NCBI GenBank assembly: GCA_016179055.1
Contig: JACOSC010000169.1
Span: forward strand, 1-41,907
Reading direction: 5' to 3'
Length of the DNA: 41,907 nt
Source of the DNA: Acidobacteriota bacterium
Lineage (GTDB): Bacteria; Acidobacteriota; UBA6911; JACOSC01
Shown: one piece after another, positions 9,626 through 18,840 of the stretch
How the letters are laid out: each line of letters starts with the position of its first letter
How positions within the stretch are numbered: position 1 is the first letter of the stretch
The notes under the pieces: model-generated
The model's database searches: none
What the model saw: the letters and a program-made list of their open reading frames with translations, nothing else
What the model was told of the DNA's origin: nothing
Translations under genes and position numbers: made by a program

Positions 9626-10581
9626 CGACGCTCTTGGCTCGATTTCAAGGGGCCTTTATGGGTTTGGCTATCGGCGACGCTTTGGGTATGCCGGCAAAGT
9701 TCCTCAGCCGTGAGCAGATCAAAGAATACTATGGGGGCGAGATACGCACGTATCGGCGGGCGCACCGCGGTCACTCCAGCAGCCACCTTGATCCCGGTTG
9801 CTATACGGATGAGACACAGCTTAATCGCATTGTTGCCGAATCCCTTGTTCAATGCGGGCGACTTGAACCATTCCACGTCGCGGAACGCCTGGTTGAGTGG
9901 TTCCACTCGGAAGATTGTCGGGGGCCTGGGCCGACCGTGTCCGCGGCCTTGAAGCATTTGGCGGCCGGCGTCCCCTGGAATAAAAGCGGAGTCCATGCGG
10001 CCGGCTGTGGAGCCGGGATCCGCGCACTACCCATTGCTTTGCTGTACCATCGCGATGAAGAGGAGCTTCGAGAAAATACTAAACTGTGCAGCTTAATCAC
10101 GCACAACGACTCTAAGGCCATTGCCGGGGCTGTGGCCGTGGCCTACCTGATAGCCCGATTACTGCATACCGAAGAATTAAGCGTCTCGGGGTTAATACGG
10201 GGGACGGCGCACTCCATTGAAGAACTAGATGGGGAACTGGCGGCGCAATTGCGATGGGTACTCAGCCTGCTGCCCTTGCCCACCGAAGAAGCATTGGCGG
10301 AGATCGGCACCAGCGGCTATATCCTTGAAACGCTGCCGGCCGCGGCTTATTGTTTTATCAAAACGCCGACGGATTTCTCAGCGAGCGTACTCAGCGCGGT
10401 CAACGCCGGGGAAGACGCCGATTCTGTCGCTTGCCTTGCGGGGGCCTTTTCCGGCGCGTACAATGGCGTGGGCCGTATCCCGCCCGATTGGATTACTCAA
10501 CTCGAGGATCGGGATTGGCTAATGAATCTGGCCAGCAGTCTTTGTGCGCTCAGCACTAATCAAATCCGACCGGCGATGTAA
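9622..10581 (+). CDS. ADP-ribosylglycohydrolase family protein (DraG/ARH-like)
   Basis: 'FQGAFMGLAIGDALGMPAKF', 'CYTDETQL', 'SLITHNDSKAIAGAVAVAY', 'SAVNAGEDADSVACLAGAFSGAYNG'. Start overlaps the upstream stop as ATGA. Confidence 0.87.
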   Translation: MTTLLARFQGAFMGLAIGDALGMPAKFLSREQIKEYYGGEIRTYRRAHRGHSSSHLDPGCYTDETQLNRIVAESLVQCGRLEPFHVAERLVEWFHSEDCRGPGPTVSAALKHLAAGVPWNKSGVHAAGCGAGIRALPIALLYHRDEEELRENTKLCSLITHNDSKAIAGAVAVAYLIARLLHTEELSVSGLIRGTAHSIEELDGELAAQLRWVLSLLPLPTEEALAEIGTSGYILETLPAAAYCFIKTPTDFSASVLSAVNAGEDADSVACLAGAFSGAYNGVGRIPPDWITQLEDRDWLMNLASSLCALSTNQIRPAM

Positions 10582-11500
10582 GCCTCGCCCTACGATGATC
10601 GGCGTTGTAAGATTTAGCAATTCCCAACAGCCTTTCCTGCTTGCGAAACTGCTTCCACCGGTCAAAGTCGGCCGGCGTCTTTCGATCAAAGAAACCAAAG
10701 AAATAGCGATCGGTAAAGCGGTTAAAAAGTCCGGTCGTTACCAAGGCATCGAACAGTCGATCGTCAATTCTCTTCAGCCGGCGAGCCGTACACTGGGACT
10801 TAAGACCGACTTCCGACGAGAGGTAAAAGCAAAAGATTATGAGCATGCCTAAGTAAGGCACTGGATGAAAATAGGTAATCAACTGATTGGAACTAACCGT
10901 TCTCAGCCACCGGTAACCAAAGTTCAATATGAAACTGGCGGCCAGGCCGAGACTAATGCCTTTCAGGTGGTTGTCGATCGAAACTCGAAAAACGATCACC
11001 AATGCGCCAAATATGGTCAGCAATAGCATCTGGGCCGCCGTAAAATACTGCTCAATACAATAGGTAACGTGGGCTAATACATCCCTTGATCGGCAAGGAC
11101 AAGCGCCCGTATGAGGAACCGTCGAAAAATACAGCAAAAAGATGGCTATCGTGACCAGAAAAACCAGGAGAAAGCTAAATCGAACGGAAGGATAATCCCG
11201 AGAAAAGAGATACCAGAACAGCCAGCAAATGACGAGAAACTTAAATAGAATCAGCGGGGCTTTGGAAAAATAAAAAGAATACGAATAAAAGTTAGAATTA
11301 ATGCCGAAGACCCAAAGCGCCAGGGCGCCTAAGCCTGTGCACAGGGTCGCCGCGAATAAATACATATATAGGATGGTATAGTGGCGAAAGAAACCCTTGT
11401 AGGCGGCTATGAGGATAAGATAGCTTGGTAGACTTACCGCAGCAATGACACCCACAAGACACGACACTGAACTTCCACTCAACGCCAACGTGTGAGTCAT
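10556..11500 (-). CDS. Multi-pass (about 7 TM) membrane protein of unknown function
   Basis: Start MTHTLALSGSSVSCLVGVIAAVSLPSYLILIAAYKG at 11500 with GTGGAGG upstream. Several hydrophobic helices, basic C-terminus. Confidence 0.7.
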   Translation of the reverse strand: MTHTLALSGSSVSCLVGVIAAVSLPSYLILIAAYKGFFRHYTILYMYLFAATLCTGLGALALWVFGINSNFYSYSFYFSKAPLILFKFLVICWLFWYLFSRDYPSVRFSFLLVFLVTIAIFLLYFSTVPHTGACPCRSRDVLAHVTYCIEQYFTAAQMLLLTIFGALVIVFRVSIDNHLKGISLGLAASFILNFGYRWLRTVSSNQLITYFHPVPYLGMLIIFCFYLSSEVGLKSQCTARRLKRIDDRLFDALVTTGLFNRFTDRYFFGFFDRKTPADFDRWKQFRKQERLLGIAKSYNADHRRARLTSPVGFD

Positions 11501-11834
11501 GTAGCCTCCACTTCTGACAACGCAAAACGAGTTTACATGAAATTTAACCGAAATGCAACAACAATTTTTTAAAAAATTAACCCCTCTGAGGCGGGCGCTC
11601 CTATCACCCTTGGCGAACATAGGCGGCGACTAAGTCAATCCTCCGTCCGGTTGACAACCGCGGTGGATGAAATCCTCGCATTTGGTTTTATGAATTCCGT
11701 ATACGGTCCGCGGATTCATGACGGATTATGCGGTTTTGAAATTTCTCGTAGATGGCGGCTTGACGGAGGGAGACATAGGACCGGGCGCCGTAGGGTCACC
11801 TTTTGTCGATAGGCTCATCAAAGGCCGCAGCCCA

Positions 11835-13271
11835 TCAGCCTTTGACTACACCCAGCGGCCTTAGCTTGGCCACCTTTCGACTCACGCCGGCATGATGCAT
11901 TACGTCTACGACGCGTGTAACGTCCTTGTAGGCTTCCGGCCTTTCTTCGGCCAATGTACGCTTGCCCGTCGACATGACGATGATCCCGCGCTCGGCCATC
12001 TCCCCGCAAAGATCGCGCCCGCCCGCCTCCTTTAAGGCCTGATGTCGACTCATCACGCGACCGGCGCCGTGGCAACTGCTGCCGAAGGTCTGTTCCATGG
12101 CCGCGGCCGTGCCAACTAGGACATAAGAATTCGTGCCCATGTCGCCCGGGATTATTACTGGCTGCCCGACGGAGCGATAGGCCGGCGGCACTAAAGGATG
12201 TCCGGGAGCAAAGGCGCGCGTGGCGCCTTTGCGGTGCATGCACACTCGGCGCGGTTGCCCATCGATAACATGCTCTTCAAACTTTCCAATGTTGTGGCAG
12301 ACGTCATACACCAGCCGAAAGCCCAGTTGCGCGGGAGAGATCGCGAGACTTTCAAGAAAGGCTTGTTCAGCCAGGTGCATCATGACTTGCCGATTGGCCC
12401 AGGCGAAGTTGGCGGCGCCGTACATGGCCCCAAAGTACGCGGTGGCTTCCGGGGAACCCAGGGGCGCGCAGGCCAATTGGCGGTCCGGCAGATGCAGGTC
12501 ATAGTTCCGCATGGCTTTTTCCATCACATGCAAGTAGTCGTCACAAATCTGATAGCCAAAGCCACGCGACCCGGAGTGGATCATGACGCAAATTTGATCC
12601 TGGAAAAGCCCGAAGGCTCCGGCGGCCGGCTCGTCAAAAATCTCCGCGACGGCGTCGATCTCAAGGAAATGATTTCCCGACCCAAGTGTGCCTACCTGGT
12701 GCGCCCCGCGCGCATAAGCTCGGTCGCTGATCGCGTCAGGATCCGCGCCGGGCAAGCAACCGTATTCTTCCATGTACTCCAGATCCGTGGCCGAGCCGTA
12801 ACCTTGTTCAATAGCCCAGCGCGCGCCTTTGGCGACGACGGCGCTGACTTCCTCGCGTTTGAGCTTGCGGATGGCGCCCTCAGACCCCACGCCGGCAGGA
12901 ATCCGTTTGAACAAGTGAGTCACCAGCGACCTAAGGCGGGGCATGGCATCCTCGATCACCAAATTACTGCGCACCAGTCGTACACCGCAATTGATATCGT
13001 AGCCCACGCCGCCCGGTGAAATGACGCCGGCACTGGCGTCTATCGCCGCGATACCCCCGATGGGAAACCCATAGCCCCAATGAATATCCGGCATGGCCAG
13101 GGAATACTTTAGTATGCCCGGCAAATGCGCGACGTTTTTTACTTGGTTAAGGCTCTCATCGAGCTTACCCTCGCGCAGCAGATCGGCGCTGGCGTAAATC
13201 CGTCCGGGCACGCGCATGCCACCGCTCTGGGGGATCTCCCACAAGTAATCCGTCAGCTTCTTGATTTCCAT
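11835..13271 (-). CDS. rtcB: RtcB family RNA ligase
   Basis: 'SLAMPDIHWGYGFPIGGIAAIDASAGVISPGGVGYDINCGVRLVRSNL', 'GTLGSGNHFLEID', 'MIHSGSRGFGYQICDDYL', 'CMHRKGATRAF', 'GSSCHGAGRVMSR'. Confidence 0.97.
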   Translation of the reverse strand: MEIKKLTDYLWEIPQSGGMRVPGRIYASADLLREGKLDESLNQVKNVAHLPGILKYSLAMPDIHWGYGFPIGGIAAIDASAGVISPGGVGYDINCGVRLVRSNLVIEDAMPRLRSLVTHLFKRIPAGVGSEGAIRKLKREEVSAVVAKGARWAIEQGYGSATDLEYMEEYGCLPGADPDAISDRAYARGAHQVGTLGSGNHFLEIDAVAEIFDEPAAGAFGLFQDQICVMIHSGSRGFGYQICDDYLHVMEKAMRNYDLHLPDRQLACAPLGSPEATAYFGAMYGAANFAWANRQVMMHLAEQAFLESLAISPAQLGFRLVYDVCHNIGKFEEHVIDGQPRRVCMHRKGATRAFAPGHPLVPPAYRSVGQPVIIPGDMGTNSYVLVGTAAAMEQTFGSSCHGAGRVMSRHQALKEAGGRDLCGEMAERGIIVMSTGKRTLAEERPEAYKDVTRVVDVMHHAGVSRKVAKLRPLGVVKG

Positions 13272-13360
13272 TAGATGAGTCCTCACGGCGTTTGGCTGTA
13301 CATCGCGTGATCGGCAAAATGCGATCAAGCCGCGGCTCGCTCAACCATGCCGGGTCCAGG

Positions 13361-14854
13361 TCACCGCCTTCGAGACCGCGCCTTTTCGTAAACCTCGATA
13401 TATTTTTTGGCCGAGAGAACCCAAGAGTAATCTTCGGCCATGGCGCGCCGCATGAGCCTGGTCCAGGCGGCTTTGTCGGCATGGAACAACTGCACCGCGC
13501 GACGCACCGCTTCGTACAGGTCATGAGCGTTATAGTCATAGAAACAAAATCCATTGCCGTTATCGCTGTTCGGGTTGTATTCGGTAACGGTATCGGCCAA
13601 TCCTCCGGTTGAACGGACGATCGGAATCGTCCCATAGCGCAAGCTATACATTTGATTAAGACCGCACGGCTCGTAGCGCGAGGGCATCAAAAACATGTCA
13701 CTGCCGGCTTCGATCATATGCGCTAACCGATCATCGTGCGTAAAAAACACACTCATTTGCTTGGGGAAGATCTGTGCCATGCGCGAGAAGAGATCATGAT
13801 AATTGGATTGTCCGGAGCCCAGCACTACCAGCTTCACGCCGAGAGCAAGGATAGCTTCAATTTTTTCGGCGATTAGATCAAAGCCTTTCTGGTTAACCAA
13901 ACGGGATACGATCCCGATGAGCGGCTGCTCCTCGGCCAAAGATAATCGCGCTTCCTTGAGCAGAGCTAATTTATTGTCGCGCTTTCCAGCCAGATCCTGA
14001 GCGGAGTAATGGCGCGCAATTAGCCGGTCGGTTTCGGGATTCCAAACGGAATAGTCAACGCCATTCAAAATGCCGTAGAGATCCTGGCTCCGCGCACGCA
14101 AGATCCCCTCGAGCCCCATACCAAACTCGTAGGTGGTCTGGATTTCTTGCGCGTACCGCGCGCTGACGGTGGTGATCAAATCCGCAAAATAAATTCCCAG
14201 CTTCATGAAATTGACCTTGCCATAGAATTCATAAGGGCTGGTGGGATAAAAGACCCCAGGATCAAAGCCCAGCACGCTTAAAATCTCCGAATCATAAATC
14301 CCCTGGTACGCCAAATTATGAATCGTAAAAATTGTGGCGGTGTTTTGAAAAAAGGGATCGTTCCAATAATGCGACCGTAAGAAGGCGGGAACCAGCGCGG
14401 TCTGGTGATCATGACAGTGAATGATATCCGGTTTCCAATTCAGGGCCTTCAGCGCCGGTAAAACCGCTTTCATGAAGAATGCATATCGCTCGCCATTATC
14501 CCAATATCCTGATCGGCTGCGGGGATCGTCGTAGATACCGTCCCGACCGAAGTAATAATTGTTGCCGATCAGATAAACTTTAACTTGATCGTTCTGTGGA
14601 GACGCGCCTTGGTAAAGCGTTACCTCGGCCGTACGCGGTCCCATCGGCACCGTGAAAACGGGTACCGTCTGGCTGCGCTGAATGTTGAACTTTTCGTTAT
14701 CGATCAATTGATAGCTGGGTAAGCACAAGCGCGCCTCCGCCCCCAGTTCCTGCAGGGCCGGCGGCAGCGCGCCCACTACGTCGCCCAGGCCGCCGACCTT
14801 GGCAAAGGGAACCGCCTCGGCGGCAACCAATAAGATTTTCAAAGTATCGGACAT
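13361..14854 (-). CDS. glgA: Glycogen synthase GlgA (GT5)
   Basis: 'MSDTLKILLVAAEAVPFAKVGGLGDVVGALPPALQ', 'IIHCHDHQTALVPAFL', 'IGIVSRLVNQKGFDLI', 'MFLMPSRYEPCGLNQMYSLRYGTIPIVRSTGGLADTV'. AGGAG upstream of the ATG at 14854. Confidence 0.97.
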   Translation of the reverse strand: MSDTLKILLVAAEAVPFAKVGGLGDVVGALPPALQELGAEARLCLPSYQLIDNEKFNIQRSQTVPVFTVPMGPRTAEVTLYQGASPQNDQVKVYLIGNNYYFGRDGIYDDPRSRSGYWDNGERYAFFMKAVLPALKALNWKPDIIHCHDHQTALVPAFLRSHYWNDPFFQNTATIFTIHNLAYQGIYDSEILSVLGFDPGVFYPTSPYEFYGKVNFMKLGIYFADLITTVSARYAQEIQTTYEFGMGLEGILRARSQDLYGILNGVDYSVWNPETDRLIARHYSAQDLAGKRDNKLALLKEARLSLAEEQPLIGIVSRLVNQKGFDLIAEKIEAILALGVKLVVLGSGQSNYHDLFSRMAQIFPKQMSVFFTHDDRLAHMIEAGSDMFLMPSRYEPCGLNQMYSLRYGTIPIVRSTGGLADTVTEYNPNSDNGNGFCFYDYNAHDLYEAVRRAVQLFHADKAAWTRLMRRAMAEDYSWVLSAKKYIEVYEKARSRRR

Positions 14855-14860
14855 CGAGGT

Positions 14861-14916
14861 AACTCCTCCGAAAATACCTGGGAGCGCCCCGACTACCGTC
14901 GGGGCGAGTCTCGTCG
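14861..14916. repeat. Leader-associated hairpin repeat, copy 2
   Basis: CTCCTCCGAAAATACCTGGGAGCGCCCCGACTACCGTCGGGGCGAGTCTCGTCG. Confidence 0.7.
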
Positions 14917-15190
14917 CGGGCCGCGTCCACCTTTGACGGCAAGGGGATGCCGGCGCTACCAGGTGCGCCGTTGCAATTTTCATTCGCCGGGGCGCCCGGC
15001 AGGGCGCATGAACAACTCCCTCCATAAGCCTATCAGACGGTAGCGGAGCTGCCCCCGCACGGAGCTTGGATTTTCGCATCGACGCGTTTCTTATGATCGA
15101 ACTTCAGAAATTGTTATGAGGTTGAATGTCGGATGATGTTCCCGCTCGCCACCTTCTCTCGTTCTGGAAAAGCCACGCGGGTGATCGGCC

Positions 15191-16861
15191 TTAGCCACCG
15201 CTAACGCGGGGCGCCTGCAGGCCGGCATACCAGGCAATATCCGGATCAGGAAAAATCTCGCGGCAATATTCCAAACTACTGAGATAGTCCCAGTCGGATT
15301 GCGGCACGGGGCGGCCGTGCCCATAATCCCAGGCCATTTTAACCACGCGTTTGAAATCCTCGAAATGCTCCACCACGCGGCGTTCGGCATGATCGCGTGT
15401 GCTCCAGTTGGTTATCATAAATTCCCAGTCCGACGCTTGCAGGAAGAGCAGCTCGCGCACGGCATGATCGAGTATGCGGCGCAGCGTGGCATCATCTTGG
15501 TGGAACGCGAATTCTTCGGCCAAACGCTTAATCTCGTGCTCGGCCTGATGGACGCGATCCAGAACCCAATACACCTCCGGATTAATCCATGTACTGCTGT
15601 CAAAATGGTTTCCCCATGATGATTCCGGCAATGCCACAAAGTTAAAAGCCGGATCTCGCTTCACGTACTCGCGACAGGTGCACATGTCGATTTCCGGATC
15701 TTGGTTTATCCACTTGATTACATTGTATAGCCAAAGCGGGCCTTCGAACCACCAATGACCGAACAGCTCCGTATCAAAGGCGGTCATGGCCAGTTTGGCG
15801 CGGCCCGTATTGTAAAAATTGGCCTTGAGGCTTTCTTTGATAAGCCATTTGTAGTGGCCGGCGTGCTCGGGCACGCGATACTTCAAGGCATCGTCCGGAT
15901 AGTATATCTGTTTATAAGCCAAGTCCAAGTCGGCCGCGGTGATTTTCCAGTAGCGTAGGCGTCCGGCGGCATGTTTCTTATGGAAGTCCAAATAAACTCC
16001 ATCCCCCGGGTAACCCACTTGATGGCGCCAAACTTGAACCGAGAGCCCGGTATCGCGCGCAAAGATCGTCACCGGCTGCTTAGGGATTTGAGCGCCGCTG
16101 ACAAAGTAGGTATCGAAGGGGGTCTTGTTCAGGTCTGGCGGAAACGCTTTTTGGAGTTGATGATCGTCTACAACAAAATACGCAATGCCATTTTCGCTAA
16201 GAAACTCTTCGAGACCTTTCCGCCGGCGTGGCGGTTCGTCATGGCGCGCCGGAACCGGATTTTGCCACTGGCCGGGAGGCCGGTAACCGCACTCCGGCAG
16301 CCACATACCCTGCGGTGCGGTCCCAAACAGCCTTTGATAACTCTTGACGGCCATCTTCACTTGCGCTTGTATGCTTGTATCCTCACTCAACGCCGGCAAG
16401 TAAGGGTGCGTGGCGGCGCAACTCATAATTTCAATGTGCCCATCATCCTGTAAAATCTTGAACGCGTTAATCAGGTTTTCTTGGTAACGCTCTTTGAAAT
16501 AGCTGAGCGTTTTCGTATAGAACTTCTGCCAGCCGCGCGCCAGCTCGGCCATGAGCGGATTGCCCGACTCAAACTCTTTCTCGTCCTTCTGGGCGTAATC
16601 AATCTTACTTTGGCAATATTCCTTAAACCCGTGTATGAAATGCGGGTGAACCAACTGCTCGGCTAAAACCGGCGAAAGCCCGATGGTGACCTTGGGCGAA
16701 ATCCCTTCCTTGACGAGGCGATTAAATATATTTAGAAGCGGAATGTAGGTCTCAGCCGCCCCTTCAAAAATCCATTCCTCATCCATTCGATCATGTTTTA
16801 AGGCCAGTGGAAGGTGAGTATGAAGAACCAAAACGAAGCTACCGAAAAATTGTTCGCTCAT
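15191..16861 (-). CDS. Glycoside hydrolase family 57 protein, probable 1,4-alpha-glucan branching enzyme
   Basis: 'GSFVLVLHTHLPLALKH', 'MWLPECGYRP', 'AMTAFDTELFGHWWFEGPLWLYNVI', C-terminal 'LFLQASDWEFMITNWSTRDHAERRVVEHFEDF'. Adjacent to glgA. Confidence 0.92.
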   Translation of the reverse strand: MSEQFFGSFVLVLHTHLPLALKHDRMDEEWIFEGAAETYIPLLNIFNRLVKEGISPKVTIGLSPVLAEQLVHPHFIHGFKEYCQSKIDYAQKDEKEFESGNPLMAELARGWQKFYTKTLSYFKERYQENLINAFKILQDDGHIEIMSCAATHPYLPALSEDTSIQAQVKMAVKSYQRLFGTAPQGMWLPECGYRPPGQWQNPVPARHDEPPRRRKGLEEFLSENGIAYFVVDDHQLQKAFPPDLNKTPFDTYFVSGAQIPKQPVTIFARDTGLSVQVWRHQVGYPGDGVYLDFHKKHAAGRLRYWKITAADLDLAYKQIYYPDDALKYRVPEHAGHYKWLIKESLKANFYNTGRAKLAMTAFDTELFGHWWFEGPLWLYNVIKWINQDPEIDMCTCREYVKRDPAFNFVALPESSWGNHFDSSTWINPEVYWVLDRVHQAEHEIKRLAEEFAFHQDDATLRRILDHAVRELLFLQASDWEFMITNWSTRDHAERRVVEHFEDFKRVVKMAWDYGHGRPVPQSDWDYLSSLEYCREIFPDPDIAWYAGLQAPRVSGG

Positions 16862-17173
16862 AGTTGATAACCCGAGAATGGGATCCTTACTCGGCGCTTG
16901 ATCAAGCGCGACGCCTCAACAGATCCGCACGGCCTTCCTATACATAGGTTCCATATAACCCCGCGGAAACACCGGGCCTATTATAGTCGCAGGGATGAGG
17001 AAAGATCAATATGTCCACCGCTCGTTAGGCGGCCTTTACTGGCGCATTCCGTAACGCATCGCCGCCACGGAGAACCGGCGCCGAGCGGCGCTATCCTTGA
17101 ACGCGCACGGCATCGGCGATTTGGGTATAAGTCGTCGGCCTGCGCTCAGCCTACAAAAAATTCATGAAATGGC

Positions 17174-17202
17174 TTGACAAGTATTTAGCGTAAAAATATA
17201 AT
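17174..17202 (+). promoter_or_regulatory. Consensus sigma70 promoter for the HU gene
   Basis: TTGACA (17174-17179), 17-nt spacer, TATAAT (17197-17202), then AAGGAGG and a GTG start. Confidence 0.8.
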
Positions 17203-17228
17203 TGAATCACTAATTTAAGGAGGCTAAG

Positions 17229-17507
17229 GTGATCAAACAGGACATCGTTAACCTTATCGCATCGCGTATCGATACGACTAAGGTCAAGGCCGAAGATTCC
17301 GTTGAATGTGTACTGGAATCTCTGCGTCAAGCCATGAAGCGAGGAGAAAGAATCGAATTGCGAGGTTTTGGAGTATTCCTCGTTAAGCCGAGAAAAAGCG
17401 GCGTCGGTCGTAATCCTCGTAGCGGCCGCGTGGTTCCTATCCCCGCGGGAAAAACCGTTCGCTTTAAGCCGGGAAAAAGCATTAAGGCGGTCAAGCCCCA
17501 ACATTAA
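17229..17507 (+). CDS. HU/IHF-family DNA-binding protein
   Basis: GTG start. 'MIKQDIVNLIASRIDTTKVKAEDSVECVLESLRQAMKRGERIELRGFGVFLVKPRKSGVGRNPRSGRVVPIPAGKTVRFKPGK'. Confidence 0.95.
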   Translation: MIKQDIVNLIASRIDTTKVKAEDSVECVLESLRQAMKRGERIELRGFGVFLVKPRKSGVGRNPRSGRVVPIPAGKTVRFKPGKSIKAVKPQH

Positions 17508-17556
17508 GTCGACATGCGACCCTCGGTGCGAAAGAATTTAGGGATTTGTCATTGTT

Positions 17557-18570
17557 GTGAGTAGGCGATGGCCGGACGACCGGATTATTGACGAGACCAA
17601 AAACATCACCATTTCGAATACCCTCAATCCAAATAATCTCACACCAACGATCCGTCGTAAAGATTTGGTTTTGTCGGTTACTCTTTTCAGCTTGACCGTG
17701 TTTACCACATTGGTGCACGGCGCCTATTTGGCTCGTAATTTCCTGATGGAAGGCCACGCGTCTGCGAATCTATTGGATATTCCCTCACAATTGTGGCATG
17801 ATCCGTCAATTCTGCCGTTGGGCTGGCCGTTTTCGGCCACCATAATGCTGATTCTCTTAGCCCATGAAATGGGTCATTACTTAGCCTGCCGATATTATCG
17901 TATCAATGCCTCGTTGCCTTATTTCATTCCTATGCCTATTATTAGTTTGGTCGGGACGCTGGGTGCTTTTATTCGTATACGGTCTCCGTTTGCCGGTCGA
18001 CGCGCTTTGTTCGATGTGGGGATCGGCGGACCGCTCGCCGGTTTTGTCGTTCTGCTGCCGGCGTTGATTTACGGGATTAGCCATTCGACGATTGTTCCCA
18101 TTACCGCGACCGACAACATTTTATCGTTCGAAAATTTTGGCCAACCCATTCTATTTAATTGGGTCTGCCGGCTGACGCAACCTGCCTACCTTGAAACAAC
18201 TCACACGATCAACCTCCATCCCATTGGTTGGGCGGCATGGTTTGGCCTTTTGGCCACATGCTTGAACATGCTGCCGATTGGACAGTTGGATGGCGGACAC
18301 GTGACCTACGCGCTGTTTGGATTACGCTGGCACCGTAGCATCTCTCTGGCCCTGATTGGCCTGCTTTTATTCGCCGGCATCCCTAGCCTCATGAAGTGGC
18401 AGTTGCCCCCGTACCTGGTTTTTGTCATGGTTCTCGTTATATTGGGGCTGCGCCACCCGAGGACGCTGGATGATCAACAAGCCATGGGATTCGGGCGATA
18501 CCTCACCAGCCTTGTTGCGCTCGCCATTTTCCTTTGTTCCTTCATGCCGACGCCGATCACGCTGAACTAA
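17557..18570 (+). CDS. Site-2 protease family (M50) membrane metalloprotease
   Basis: 'LLAHEMGHYLACRYY' (HExxH) and 'NMLPIGQLDGGHVTYALFG'. Multi-TM. Confidence 0.93.
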   Translation: MSRRWPDDRIIDETKNITISNTLNPNNLTPTIRRKDLVLSVTLFSLTVFTTLVHGAYLARNFLMEGHASANLLDIPSQLWHDPSILPLGWPFSATIMLILLAHEMGHYLACRYYRINASLPYFIPMPIISLVGTLGAFIRIRSPFAGRRALFDVGIGGPLAGFVVLLPALIYGISHSTIVPITATDNILSFENFGQPILFNWVCRLTQPAYLETTHTINLHPIGWAAWFGLLATCLNMLPIGQLDGGHVTYALFGLRWHRSISLALIGLLLFAGIPSLMKWQLPPYLVFVMVLVILGLRHPRTLDDQQAMGFGRYLTSLVALAIFLCSFMPTPITLN

Positions 18571-18619
18571 CCCCGCGCACGTTAGGCGCCATTTCCTCGT
18601 CAACAACCATCGCCGCTCT

Positions 18620-18800
18620 TAGCGGCGGCGAGGTGAGTAGGCGCCACAGAGGCATAGAGGCTGCTGAGAAGCTATGACGGCCGTTTGCTCGGCGCACGCT
18701 GTGACTCTGTGGTGTGAAGGAAGAGGGCATGTTGGAGTGGTTTCCAAATCGTCAAACGCCCGCATGCATAAATAGGTGAAGTACGCTTTTTGGTGTTGAC
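18620..18800 (-). repeat. Dispersed intergenic repeat, copy C (inverted relative to copy A)
   Basis: Reverse complement: 'catgcgggcgtttgacgatttggaaaccactccaacatgccctcttccttcacaccacagagtcacagcg...gcctctgtggcgcctactcacctcgccgccgct'. Confidence 0.75.
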
Positions 18801-18840
18801 TCACTGAGCCGGAAAGCCGGTTTCAGAATTGCGGTCCTTT

